A DNA stretch of 7,298 nt from Rhodospirillales bacterium. GTDB lineage: Bacteria; Pseudomonadota; Alphaproteobacteria; Rhodospirillales; UBA2165. The stretch is taken from contig JABMOP010000463.1 of the NCBI GenBank assembly GCA_013204125.1, positions 1 through 7,298 on the forward strand, given 5' to 3'. Positions 1-6,532 of the stretch are shown here, piece after piece (position 1 is the stretch's first letter; the number at the start of each line of letters is the position of its first letter). The notes beneath the pieces are model-generated. The model did not search any database and had not been told where the DNA came from. It worked only from the letters and a program-made list of their open reading frames with translations. A program made the position numbers and the translations under genes.

Positions 1-747
1 AATGCAGCAACTTTATCTCCTGATGATCGGGCGCTATTTGATTCTATCGAACTTGAATTGCCGGGCGGGCAATGGACCTGTTTGCTGGGCGAAAGCGGCG
101 TCGGCAAAACCACCCTCCTCCGTCTCGTTGCGGGCTTAGAATTTGGCGCTGCATTCCCGGCACCCGATATCCAAATCCAATGCGGTGACGGCATCGCCTT
201 AGCCGGTCGCGCCGCCTATATGGCGCAGCAAGATTTGCTGCTTCCCTGGGCAAGCGTCATGGAAAACGTCATGCTTGGGGCGCGCCTCCGCGGTGCAAGA
301 GGATCGGCCGGGCCGCTGCGTCGCCGCGCCGCCGAATTATTGGACAAGGTTGGGTTGGCCGGCACCGCAGATGATTTACCGGCCACGTTATCGGGCGGGA
401 TGCGCCAACGCGCCGCCTTGGTGCGGACATTGATCGAAGACCGGCCCGTGGTCCTTATGGATGAGCCGTTTTCGGCGTTGGATGCGATCACGCGCATCAA
501 GCTGCAAGAACTGGCGGCGGAATTACTGCGCGGGAAAACCGTGCTGCTTGTTACCCACGATCCAATGGAAGCCATGCGCCTCGGCCATCATATCCATGTG
601 TTGTCGGGCCGCCCGGCGCGCCTGGATAAAGGGCAGGAGCTTACCGGTGTCACGCCGCGCAGCTTCGACGACCGCCGGGTCTTGGACGGGCAAGCCGATC
701 TTTTGCGCCGCCTATCGGACGCCAATACTGAGACGGGTGCAAAATGA
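1..747 (+). CDS. thiZ: ABC transporter ATP-binding protein, ThiZ-like (5' partial)
   Basis: This is the cytoplasmic ATPase of an importer, probably for a thiamin pyrimidine precursor. The reading frame is open from the first base, so the true start lies left of the window; by comparison with the family perhaps 10-20 residues are missing. Counting the first codon as residue 1, the ABC motifs appear in order: Walker A GESGVGKT (30-37), Q-loop glutamine near 76 (MAQQD), signature LSGGMRQ (130-136), Walker B VVLMDEP with D154 and E155, D-loop SALD, and the switch histidine H186 in VTHDP. All catalytic residues are intact. The stop overlaps the permease start by four bases (ATGA), which implies translational coupling. 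The ATPase function is certain. The ThiZ assignment rests on the binding protein two genes downstream; nitrate, sulfonate and taurine importer ATPases are closely similar. Confidence 0.9.
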   Translation, partial: NAATLSPDDRALFDSIELELPGGQWTCLLGESGVGKTTLLRLVAGLEFGAAFPAPDIQIQCGDGIALAGRAAYMAQQDLLLPWASVMENVMLGARLRGARGSAGPLRRRAAELLDKVGLAGTADDLPATLSGGMRQRAALVRTLIEDRPVVLMDEPFSALDAITRIKLQELAAELLRGKTVLLVTHDPMEAMRLGHHIHVLSGRPARLDKGQELTGVTPRSFDDRRVLDGQADLLRRLSDANTETGAK

Positions 748-1499
748 ATATGCTGCGCCCCTTGATAATATTTGCCGGTTTGTTGCTGGTCTGGCAGGCG
801 ATTGTCTGGCTCTCAGGCACGCCGCCGTTCATCCTGCCGGGGCCGGCGCTGGTCGCCGACGCCTTGGCCGCGCGCATTGACGTCATTTTGCCCCATGCGG
901 GTGTTACCCTCGTTGAAATAGTGCTCGGCCTTGCCCTGGGGACCATGCTCGGAACCCTAAGCGCCCTGGTCATGGCCTATTTCGCACCGGCCAGGCGTTG
1001 GTTGTTGCCGGTGCTGGTTATCAGCCAAGCGGTGCCGGTTTTCGCCCTCGCCCCAATTTTGGTTCTCTGGCTTGGCTACGGCATCGGCTCGAAAGTGGCG
1101 ATGGCGACCTTAATTATTTATTTTCCGGTAACCGCTGCCTTCTTTGATGGGCTCAGGCGCACCGAGCCCGGATATCTGGACCTTGCCCGGGTCATGGGGG
1201 CGAGCCGCTGGGCGATGCTGCGCCATATCCGTCTGCCCGCAGCCCTGCCCTCTTTTGCATCCGGTGTGCGCGTTGCCGCCGCTGTCGCGCCGATCGGCGC
1301 CATTGTCGGCGAATGGGTCGGGTCCAGCCAAGGTCTCGGATTTTTGATGCTGCATGCCAATGGACGCATGCAAATAGACGTCATGTTTGCCGCCTTGTTC
1401 GTCCTCGCGGTCATGGCCATTGCGCTTTATTTCACCGTCGATGCCATTTTGCGGCGCATGCTCCGCTGGCAGCCCGACACCCACCCAAGCGACGATTAA
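744..1499 (+). CDS. thiX: ABC transporter permease, ThiX-like
   Basis: This inner-membrane permease of 251 residues belongs to the binding-protein-dependent transport family and forms the channel of the importer. The chain is hydrophobic, with about six predicted membrane segments, the first at roughly residues 5-24. The cytoplasmic EAA loop that docks on the ATPase is clear at about 146-168 (DLARVMGASRW followed by IRLPAALP), including the conserved glycine G152. Length is normal for the family. The ATG lies inside the end of the ATPase gene (ATGA overlap); no strong Shine-Dalgarno sequence precedes it, consistent with coupling to the upstream gene. Related permeases serve nitrate, sulfonates and taurine, so the substrate is inferred from the neighbouring binding protein rather than from this sequence. 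Confidence 0.88.
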   Translation: MNMLRPLIIFAGLLLVWQAIVWLSGTPPFILPGPALVADALAARIDVILPHAGVTLVEIVLGLALGTMLGTLSALVMAYFAPARRWLLPVLVISQAVPVFALAPILVLWLGYGIGSKVAMATLIIYFPVTAAFFDGLRRTEPGYLDLARVMGASRWAMLRHIRLPAALPSFASGVRVAAAVAPIGAIVGEWVGSSQGLGFLMLHANGRMQIDVMFAALFVLAVMAIALYFTVDAILRRMLRWQPDTHPSDD

Positions 1500-1522
1500 C
1501 CAGCAAAAAAGGACCTTAAATT

Positions 1523-2467
1523 ATGAGATTATTCACCCCTGCCGCAGCCTTTGTTGCGGCTACGATCTTTTTACTTCAACCGGCAAATGCCGCCGAAAAG
1601 CTAACGCTCCTTTTGGATTGGTTCGTAAATCCCGATCACGCCCCGCTCATCATCGCCAAGGAAAAAGGAATTTTTGCAAAATATGGGTTGGACGTCGAAT
1701 TGGTTGCGCCCGCAGATCCCAGCATGCCGCCGAAATTGGTCGCCGCGGGAAAGGCCGATTTGGCGGTATCGTATCAGCCGCAATTGCATGTCCAGGTTGC
1801 CCAAGGCTTGCCGCTGATCCGTATTGCAACATTGGTGTCGACGCCGCTGAATTCACTGGTTGTCCTTAAAAACGGGCCGATCAAATCGATCAAAGATTTA
1901 AAAGGAAAAAAAATTGGCTTCTCGGTCGGCGGGTTTGAGGACGCGCTTCTATCGGCAATGCTCAATAAATACGGCCTTAGCCTCAAAGACGTCGAGCTGA
2001 TTAACGTCAATTTCTCGCTTTCGCCGTCGATCGTCGCCGGTAAGGTGGATGCAGTCATTGGTGCTTTTCGCAATTTCGAACTTAACCAGATGGACATCGT
2101 CGGCAAACCGGGGCTCGCGTTCTATCCGGAAGAAGAAGGCGTCCCCGCCTATGACGAATTGATCGTCGTCGCCAACAAGGGAAAGATCGGCGACAAACGC
2201 TATAGCGCCTTTCTCCGCGCCATTGAAGAGAGCGTGCAATATCTGGTCAATCATCCGGATGAAGCTTGGACGGTATTTATCGGCGCCCACAAGAACCTGA
2301 ACGACGAGCTGAACATGCGCGCCTGGCGCGACACCATGGCGCGATTCGCCCTTCGCCCGGCGGCACTGGATCGGGCGCGTTATGTGCGTTTTGCCAAATT
2401 TCTAAAAAAACAGGGTCTAATCAAGGAGGTTAGGCCGGTTGAAGATTATGCAGTCGAACTGCCTTGA
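1523..2467 (+). CDS. thiY: ABC transporter substrate-binding protein, ThiY / NMT1-THI5-like
   Basis: This is a periplasmic solute-binding protein of 314 residues in the NMT1/THI5-like family (periplasmic binding fold type 2). It begins with a Sec signal peptide: MRLF, a hydrophobic core to about residue 19, and a likely cleavage after ANA at 23. There is no lipobox cysteine. The mature protein opens with LTLLLDWFVNPDHAPL (27-42), typical of ThiY proteins that bind thiamin pyrimidine precursors such as N-formyl-4-amino-5-aminomethyl-2-methylpyrimidine or HMP. Further family features are the DLKGKKIGFSVGG segment (125-137) and VAGKVDAVIGA (171-181). The cysteine-rich motif of the fungal THI5 enzymes is absent, so binding rather than synthesis is expected. 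The ATG is preceded by AAGGA at 1509-1513. The gene follows the permease by 23 bases and ends the importer operon. The family is firm; the exact ligand is inferred. Confidence 0.85.
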   Translation: MRLFTPAAAFVAATIFLLQPANAAEKLTLLLDWFVNPDHAPLIIAKEKGIFAKYGLDVELVAPADPSMPPKLVAAGKADLAVSYQPQLHVQVAQGLPLIRIATLVSTPLNSLVVLKNGPIKSIKDLKGKKIGFSVGGFEDALLSAMLNKYGLSLKDVELINVNFSLSPSIVAGKVDAVIGAFRNFELNQMDIVGKPGLAFYPEEEGVPAYDELIVVANKGKIGDKRYSAFLRAIEESVQYLVNHPDEAWTVFIGAHKNLNDELNMRAWRDTMARFALRPAALDRARYVRFAKFLKKQGLIKEVRPVEDYAVELP

Positions 2468-2516
2468 TGGTTAATCAAAAGACCGTTAGTTTTTAAAAGA
2501 ACAATCGGGTTGGTAT

Positions 2517-2537
2517 CGGGGCGCTGTATGCGCCCCG
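2517..2537 (+). terminator. GC-rich hairpin between importer and antiporter operons (possible weak terminator)
   Basis: A perfect inverted repeat (CGGGGCGC, loop TGTAT, GCGCCCCG) gives an 8-bp stem with a 5-base loop, followed by GTTTATC. It lies 49 bases after the thiY stop and 18 bases before the mrpE start. The stem suits a rho-independent terminator, but the T run is only three bases, so termination may be weak or partial. It could equally be a 5' leader structure or an mRNA-stabilising hairpin. The stem is seen directly; the function is inferred. Confidence 0.4.
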
Positions 2538-2543
2538 TTTATC

Positions 2544-2548
2544 GAGGT
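2544..2548 (+). promoter_or_regulatory. Ribosome binding site of mrpE
   Basis: GAGGT lies 7 bases before the ATG at 2556, and a second GGAG sits at 2550-2553. This is one of the two strongest Shine-Dalgarno sequences in the window and stands at the first gene of the antiporter group. That supports independent translation initiation there rather than coupling to thiY. Confidence 0.7.
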
Positions 2549-2555
2549 AGGAGAG

Positions 2556-3059
2556 ATGCTGCGAAGCGCGAGTCTGGCGATCGGTTTATTCCTACTGTGG
2601 TTAGCACTATCGGGTTTTTACGATGTGCCGCTGCTGGTCGGGCTCGGTATCGCGTCCAGCCTATTGGTAGTCTTCATTGCGCACCGCATGGATCTTGCCG
2701 ACCACGAAGGCCATCCGATCCATTTGGGATCCGGCGCGGTCACGTTCTGGCCTTGGCTGGCCTGGGAAATCATCAAGGCGAATATTGATGTGGCGCGCAT
2801 AATCTTAAGCCCCAAAATGCCCATCAGCCCGGTGATATTCAAAGTACGGGCGTCGCAATTGACCGAAGTCGGCCAAGTTACCTACGCCAATTCCATCACC
2901 CTGACGCCGGGAACCGTGACCGTCGATGTGGAAGGCGAAGAATTCACCGTTCATGCGATCACCCGCGAAGCCGCAGCGGAATTAAAGAACGGACGTATGG
3001 ACCGACGCACCTGCCGGATGGAAGGCACCGAAAGCATCAAAGCGGAGGTGGGGGCCTGA
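2556..3059 (+). CDS. mrpE: Na+/H+ antiporter subunit E (MrpE/MnhE)
   Basis: This is a small membrane subunit of the multisubunit Mrp cation/proton antiporter, 167 residues long, normal for the family. Two hydrophobic segments occupy about residues 5-43 and a third amphipathic to hydrophobic one about 60-85 (WPWLAWEIIKANIDVARIIL). The soluble part carries the MrpE hallmark ANSITLTPGTVTVDV at 111-125, followed by a hydrophilic cytoplasmic tail. In classical operons this gene is fifth; here it is the first of the group. Start chosen: ATG with GAGGT 7 bases upstream. The stop TGA shares its last base with the ATG of the next gene. The subunit is accessory in the antiporter and equivalent to MbhA of archaeal hydrogenases. 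Confidence 0.93.
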   Translation: MLRSASLAIGLFLLWLALSGFYDVPLLVGLGIASSLLVVFIAHRMDLADHEGHPIHLGSGAVTFWPWLAWEIIKANIDVARIILSPKMPISPVIFKVRASQLTEVGQVTYANSITLTPGTVTVDVEGEEFTVHAITREAAAELKNGRMDRRTCRMEGTESIKAEVGA

Positions 3060-3346
3060 TGTTTATTGCCGCCGCCGCCGCTGTTTTGATCGCAATGGTT
3101 ATTTCTATCATCCGGCTGATCTTAGGCCCGACGGTCTATGACCGTATTTTGGCGGTCAATGCTTTCGGCACCAAGGCGCTTCTGTTGATCGCCATCTTAG
3201 GGTTCTTGACCGAGCGCCCGGAATTCATGGATATCGCGCTGGTCTATGCGCTGATCAGCTTCGTCACCACGATTGCCTTGATGAAGTTTTTCAAATTTGC
3301 CCATCTCGGCTTGCCCTATAGGGGCGACGATCTGGGAGATTTATAG
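3059..3346 (+). CDS. mrpF: Na+/H+ antiporter subunit F (MrpF/MnhF)
   Basis: This membrane subunit of 95 residues has three predicted membrane segments (about 2-22, 36-51 and 57-77). The family signature is obvious: RLILGPTVYDRILAVNAFGT at 19-38, with the conserved D28-R29 pair, then MDIALVYALISFVTTIAL at 57-74 containing D58 in the third helix. It corresponds to MbhB of archaeal Mbh complexes. A strong GGAGGTG at 3044-3050 inside the end of mrpE lies 8 bases before its ATG, and the TGATG junction shares one base, so the two genes are translationally coupled. The N-terminus has a short alanine run (residues 4-8) encoded by a GCC repeat, which is simply part of the first helix. Confidence 0.93.
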   Translation: MFIAAAAAVLIAMVISIIRLILGPTVYDRILAVNAFGTKALLLIAILGFLTERPEFMDIALVYALISFVTTIALMKFFKFAHLGLPYRGDDLGDL

Positions 3347-3348
3347 CA

Positions 3349-3687
3349 ATGATTATTACCGTCCTCTCCTGGATTTGCATTTTAATCGGCTCGGCCTTCC
3401 TGATCATCGGCTCCATCGGCCTTTTACGGCTGCCCGACTTCTATACGCGCATGCACGCCGCCGGCATCATGGACACCATGGGCACCGGGTTTATGATCCT
3501 CGGGATGATGCTTCAAGCCGGCTTCACGCTGGTCACGATCAAGCTCGCGCTGATCGTCCTCTTTTTGTTTTTCGCCGGCCCGGCGGCAACTCATGCATTG
3601 GCGCAAGCGGCGCTCAGCTCGGGCCTCAAACCGCTATTGGCGGAACAGCCCGAAGACGACGGCGAAGATAAGGGGGCGGCGTCATAG
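3349..3687 (+). CDS. mrpG: Na+/H+ antiporter subunit G (MrpG/MnhG)
   Basis: This membrane subunit of 112 residues has three predicted helices (about 3-24, 43-60 and 62-80). The MrpG/PhaG signature GLLRLPDFYTRMHAAGIMDT occupies 24-43, and KLALIVLFLFFAGPAATHAL follows at 65-84. It ends in a hydrophilic acidic tail (EQPEDDGEDKG). It corresponds to MbhC. The ATG follows the mrpF stop by two bases, with GGGAG at 3334-3338 as ribosome binding site. The stop TAG at 3685-3687 lies inside the open frame of the next gene, which suggests an overlap of the two genes if that gene starts at the ATA codon 3684 (see the next entry). Confidence 0.93.
   Translation: MIITVLSWICILIGSAFLIIGSIGLLRLPDFYTRMHAAGIMDTMGTGFMILGMMLQAGFTLVTIKLALIVLFLFFAGPAATHALAQAALSSGLKPLLAEQPEDDGEDKGAAS
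3672..3676 (+). promoter_or_regulatory. G-rich ribosome binding site pointing to an ATA start at 3684
   Basis: GGGGG, preceded by A (AGGGGG), sits 7 bases before the ATA codon at 3684, which is ideal spacing. The first canonical start in that frame, GTG at 3705, has only AACTTCATCGATATC directly before it and no Shine-Dalgarno match. This site therefore bears on where the following gene starts. Confidence 0.4.
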
Positions 3688-3704
3688 AAAACTTCATCGA
3701 TATC

Positions 3705-4268
3705 GTGCTCTTAGTCTTAATGGTGGTTGTTGCACTTGCGATTGTTTGGCTGCGCAGGCTTTTTGCTGTGGTTATGTTGATGAGTGTGTTCAGTTCGCTA
3801 TCGGCCGTGCTATTTGTCCTCTTATCGGCGGTTGATGTCGCCTTTACCGAAGCGGCGGTCGGCGCCGGTATTTCCACGCTGTTGGTTTTAGGCACTATTT
3901 CGCTGACCACGGATACCGAGAAAAAGTCGGAAAAAACCAGCATATTGCCGTTGCTGGTTGTTTTTGCGACCGGCGCGCTCCTTATCTACGGCACCTTGGA
4001 TATGCCCCATTACGGCGACCCGAATGCGCCCGCCAATAAACATGTGGCGCCCCGCTATATCGAACAATCGGGCAAGGAAGTGGGCCTTCCCAATGTCGTC
4101 ACCTCGGTGCTGGCCAGTTACCGCGGCTACGACACGCTTGGCGAAACGGTCGTTATTTTCACCGCCGCCATCGGTGTCCTTATTTTATTGGGGCGCGGAC
4201 AGAACCGTTGGCGCCCTGGTTTGAGGCTCGGTGTATCGCGGACACGGCGAAAGGATGAAGAAGTATGA
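3705..4268 (+). CDS. MbhD-MbhE fusion, the MrpA C-terminal part as a separate subunit (DUF4040-type)
   Basis: This membrane protein corresponds to the C-terminal domains of MrpA, or to archaeal MbhD plus MbhE joined. Counting from GTG 3705 (187 residues), an MbhD-like part spans about 1-70 with DVAFTEAAVGAG at 44-55. An MbhE-like part spans about 78-163 with NVVTSVLASYRGYDTLGE at 130-147; the glutamate of DTLGE is conserved across MrpA proteins. A periplasmic-type loop (about 100-128) and a basic tail (RRK) complete it. In Mrp complexes these domains line the ion path between MrpA and the small subunits. The start is uncertain: the frame is open back to a TAA at 3669-3671, and ATA 3684 with a good ribosome binding site would add IENFIDI and lengthen helix 1. 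The stop overlaps the next ATG (ATGA). Confidence 0.88.
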   Translation: MLLVLMVVVALAIVWLRRLFAVVMLMSVFSSLSAVLFVLLSAVDVAFTEAAVGAGISTLLVLGTISLTTDTEKKSEKTSILPLLVVFATGALLIYGTLDMPHYGDPNAPANKHVAPRYIEQSGKEVGLPNVVTSVLASYRGYDTLGETVVIFTAAIGVLILLGRGQNRWRPGLRLGVSRTRRKDEEV

Positions 4269-4681
4269 ATTCCCATATCATCCTTCGTGTTGTCGCCAAA
4301 TTCATGATCCCATTTATATTTCTATTCGCGCTCTATGTGCAATTTCATGGTGATTTCGGACCCGGCGGCGGATTTCAGGCGGGCGTCATTTTTGCCGTTG
4401 GCTTCATTCTTTATGGCCTGATATTCGGTGTCGAAGATGCGCGCAAGGTATTACCCTCCTGGGTCGCCAGGGTGCTGTTGGCATCGGGCGTTCTCCTTTA
4501 CGCCGGCGTCGGCCTGGCCGGAATGTTGCTGGGCGGTAATTTTCTTAATTATTCGGTCTTGGCCAGCAACCCGATTGCCGGCCAGCATCTCGGCATTATG
4601 TTGATCGAGTTCGGTGTCGGCACCACCGTCGCCGCCACCATGATTACCATTTTTTTCGTCTTCGCCGGGCAGGATCGCTGA
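4265..4681 (+). CDS. mrpB: Na+/H+ antiporter subunit B (MrpB/MnhB)
   Basis: This membrane subunit of 138 residues has four predicted helices. The MrpB hallmark is complete: LYVQFHGDFGPGGGFQAGVI at 23-42, with the glycine-rich loop typical of the family. The second conserved part, EFGVGTTVAATMITIFFVFAG (115-135), forms the last helix. It corresponds to MbhF. The ATG lies in an ATGA overlap with the fusion gene upstream, and AAGGA at 4251-4255 serves as ribosome binding site. The size is that of stand-alone MrpB, with no MbhE-like N-terminal extension; that domain is carried by the preceding gene. Confidence 0.94.
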   Translation: MNSHIILRVVAKFMIPFIFLFALYVQFHGDFGPGGGFQAGVIFAVGFILYGLIFGVEDARKVLPSWVARVLLASGVLLYAGVGLAGMLLGGNFLNYSVLASNPIAGQHLGIMLIEFGVGTTVAATMITIFFVFAGQDR

Positions 4682-4682
4682 G

Positions 4683-5057
4683 ATGCTCGCGCCCGGCCTC
4701 CTTAATTACTGGATCGTCATGGTTTTGATGATGATCGGATTTTACATCGTTATATCCCAAGGCAATTGGATCAAAAAAATAATCGGCCTCAATGTTTTTC
4801 AAGTTTCGGTTTTCGTTTTTTATATTTCGATATCCAAGGTGTATGGCGGCGGCGTGCCGATCCTTGATGATAAAATCATCACCTATTCCAATCCCCTGCC
4901 GCATGTTTTGATCCTGACCGCCATCGTTGTCGGCGTGGCGACGACGGCACTCGCCATGGCCTTGGTGGTGCGCATCAAAGATACCTACGGCTCCATTGAA
5001 GAAGATGAAATTCAAGCCCTCGAAGCTGCCGAAGCGGCAGAGGAATTGGAGCCTTGA
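4683..5057 (+). CDS. mrpC: Na+/H+ antiporter subunit C (MrpC/MnhC, NuoK-like)
   Basis: This NuoK-like membrane subunit of 124 residues has three predicted helices (about 9-25, 33-52 and 72-96). The family signature is TYSNPLPHVLILTAIVVGVA at 67-86, followed by TTALAMALVVRI. The region before it (NVFQVSVFVFYISISKVYGG) matches the second helix of MrpC proteins. The protein ends in an unusually acidic, alanine/glutamate-rich tail from about 105 (EEDEIQALEAAEAAEELE), expected to be helical and cytoplasmic. The ATG follows the mrpB stop by one base, with AGGAT about 8 bases upstream as ribosome binding site. It corresponds to MbhG and packs between the small and large antiporter subunits. Confidence 0.93.
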   Translation: MLAPGLLNYWIVMVLMMIGFYIVISQGNWIKKIIGLNVFQVSVFVFYISISKVYGGGVPILDDKIITYSNPLPHVLILTAIVVGVATTALAMALVVRIKDTYGSIEEDEIQALEAAEAAEELEP

Positions 5058-6532
5058 TCTCCGCTCACCTCCCCATTCTGCAAGTAGTTTTGCCGCTGAT
5101 CGCATCGCCGCTTTGCGTATTGTTGAAGCGCGGCGATGTTGCATGGATCGTGGCTCTATTGGTGTCGATTTTATCGCTCTTCATTTCTACGATGCTGCTC
5201 GTCCAAGTCAGCGGCACTGGCACGATCACCTATCTGCTGGGCGATTGGGCGGCGCCTTGGGGAATAGAATATAAAGTCGATTTTTTATCCGCCTTTGTCT
5301 TGCTGATCGTTTCAGCAATCGGCTCTATCGTCATGGTGTTCGCGCCGGCCAGCGTCAATGCCGAAATTTCTAAAGACCGGATATATCTTTTCTACGCCAT
5401 GTACCTCCTTACTTTCACCGGTCTTTTGGGCATGACCATCACCGGCGACGTCTTCAACCTGTTCGTGTTCTTGGAAATTTCATCTCTTTCTTCTTATGTG
5501 CTGATCAGTCTTGGCGCCGAGCGAAGAGCTTTGACCGCCGCCTATCGCTATCTGATCTTGGGAACCTTGGGCGCCACGTTTTATGTGATCGGCATTGGCA
5601 TGCTGTATCAGATGACCGGCACTCTAAACATGGACGATCTAGCCGATAGATTACCGCAGGTGGCGGCGACCCGGACCGTTCTCGTAGCCATCGGTTTTTT
5701 GACCGTCGGCATTGGTTTAAAGCTGGGATTGTTCCCCCTGCATCTGTGGTTGCCAAATGCCTATGCCTATGCGCCATCGGTGGTCACCGCATTCCTGGCG
5801 GCGACCGCAACCAAGGTCGCTGTTTATGTTTTCTTGCGGATTTATTTTACGGTCATCGGCGTCGATATCCTGACGCGGCTTTCAGTCGACAGCGTCTTAT
5901 TGGCGCTTGGCGTTATTGCCGTTTTGGCGATGTCGACGGTTGCCATCTTTGAAGCCAACATCAAACGAATGCTCGCCTATTCCAGCGTCGCTCAGATCGG
6001 TTACATGATTACTGGCATTGCCATGATGAGCGTTACCGGATTGATGGCCAGCATCCTGCATCTCTTTAATCACGCGCTGATGAAGGGCGCATTATTCATG
6101 GTCCTGGCCTGCATATTCCTGCGCATTCGGTCGGTCAAAATCGACGATATGGCCGGGCTCGGACGCGCCATGCCGTTTACCATGGCGGCGTTTGTAATCG
6201 CAGGATTCAGCCTGATCGGCATTCCCTCGACGGTCGGTTTCGTCAGCAAATGGTACCTGATTACCGCCGCCTTTGAGAAAGGCTGGTGGGCTTTGGCTGT
6301 TTTGATCCTCACCGGCTCGCTCCTCGCCATTATATATATCTGGAAGGTAATCGAGGTTGCTTATTTCAAGGAACGCCCGGTCGATGCCGAGGCCATTTCC
6401 GAAGTGCCGGTTTACATGCTGGTGCCGGTCTGGATTTTGGTCGGCGCCAATATTTATTTCGGCATCGACACCGATCTTAGCGTCGGCACAGCGCGCCGGG
6501 CGGCCGAATTGTTGATGGGCGGCGGCGGATGA
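5054..6532 (+). CDS. mrpD: Na+/H+ antiporter subunit D (MrpD/MnhD), ion-translocating
   Basis: This large antiporter-like subunit of 492 residues has about 14 predicted membrane helices and is homologous to NuoM/NuoN of complex I. It holds the polar residues needed for proton movement: E141 in helix 5 (VFLEISSLSSY), K223 in helix 7 (GLKLGLFPLHLWLP), K254 (TATKVAVY), H336 and H340 in LHLFNHALMKGALF with K344, and K399 (FVSKW). E141 and K223 are 82 residues apart, as are the essential glutamate and lysine I recall for Bacillus MrpD. The start is TTG, overlapping the mrpC stop (TTGA), with GAGG at 5040-5043 upstream. This start gives the expected N-terminus ISAHLPILQVVLPL, and no better ATG lies nearby. 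The length is normal and no key residue is missing. Confidence 0.94.
   Translation: MISAHLPILQVVLPLIASPLCVLLKRGDVAWIVALLVSILSLFISTMLLVQVSGTGTITYLLGDWAAPWGIEYKVDFLSAFVLLIVSAIGSIVMVFAPASVNAEISKDRIYLFYAMYLLTFTGLLGMTITGDVFNLFVFLEISSLSSYVLISLGAERRALTAAYRYLILGTLGATFYVIGIGMLYQMTGTLNMDDLADRLPQVAATRTVLVAIGFLTVGIGLKLGLFPLHLWLPNAYAYAPSVVTAFLAATATKVAVYVFLRIYFTVIGVDILTRLSVDSVLLALGVIAVLAMSTVAIFEANIKRMLAYSSVAQIGYMITGIAMMSVTGLMASILHLFNHALMKGALFMVLACIFLRIRSVKIDDMAGLGRAMPFTMAAFVIAGFSLIGIPSTVGFVSKWYLITAAFEKGWWALAVLILTGSLLAIIYIWKVIEVAYFKERPVDAEAISEVPVYMLVPVWILVGANIYFGIDTDLSVGTARRAAELLMGGGG

Noticed and set aside
461..880. Alternative + strand frame of 139 codons across the ATPase-permease junction
   Set aside because: It is rich in Arg, Cys and Trp, and overlaps the Walker B and H-loop region of the real ATPase frame. 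It is not a plausible protein.
2464..2492. Possible promoter for the antiporter genes (TTGATG, 17 bases, TAGTTT)
   Set aside because: The -35 match is moderate, but the -10 box matches only three of six consensus bases and the element begins inside the thiY stop region. This is too weak to call.
3065..3082. GCC repeat near the start of mrpF
   Set aside because: It encodes a short alanine run in the first membrane helix. It is imperfect and too short to count as a meaningful repeat.
4644..5144. Open frame of 166 codons on the minus strand
   Set aside because: It lies opposite mrpC and its junctions, which have clear family signatures. The translation is polar, of low complexity and has no recognisable domain.
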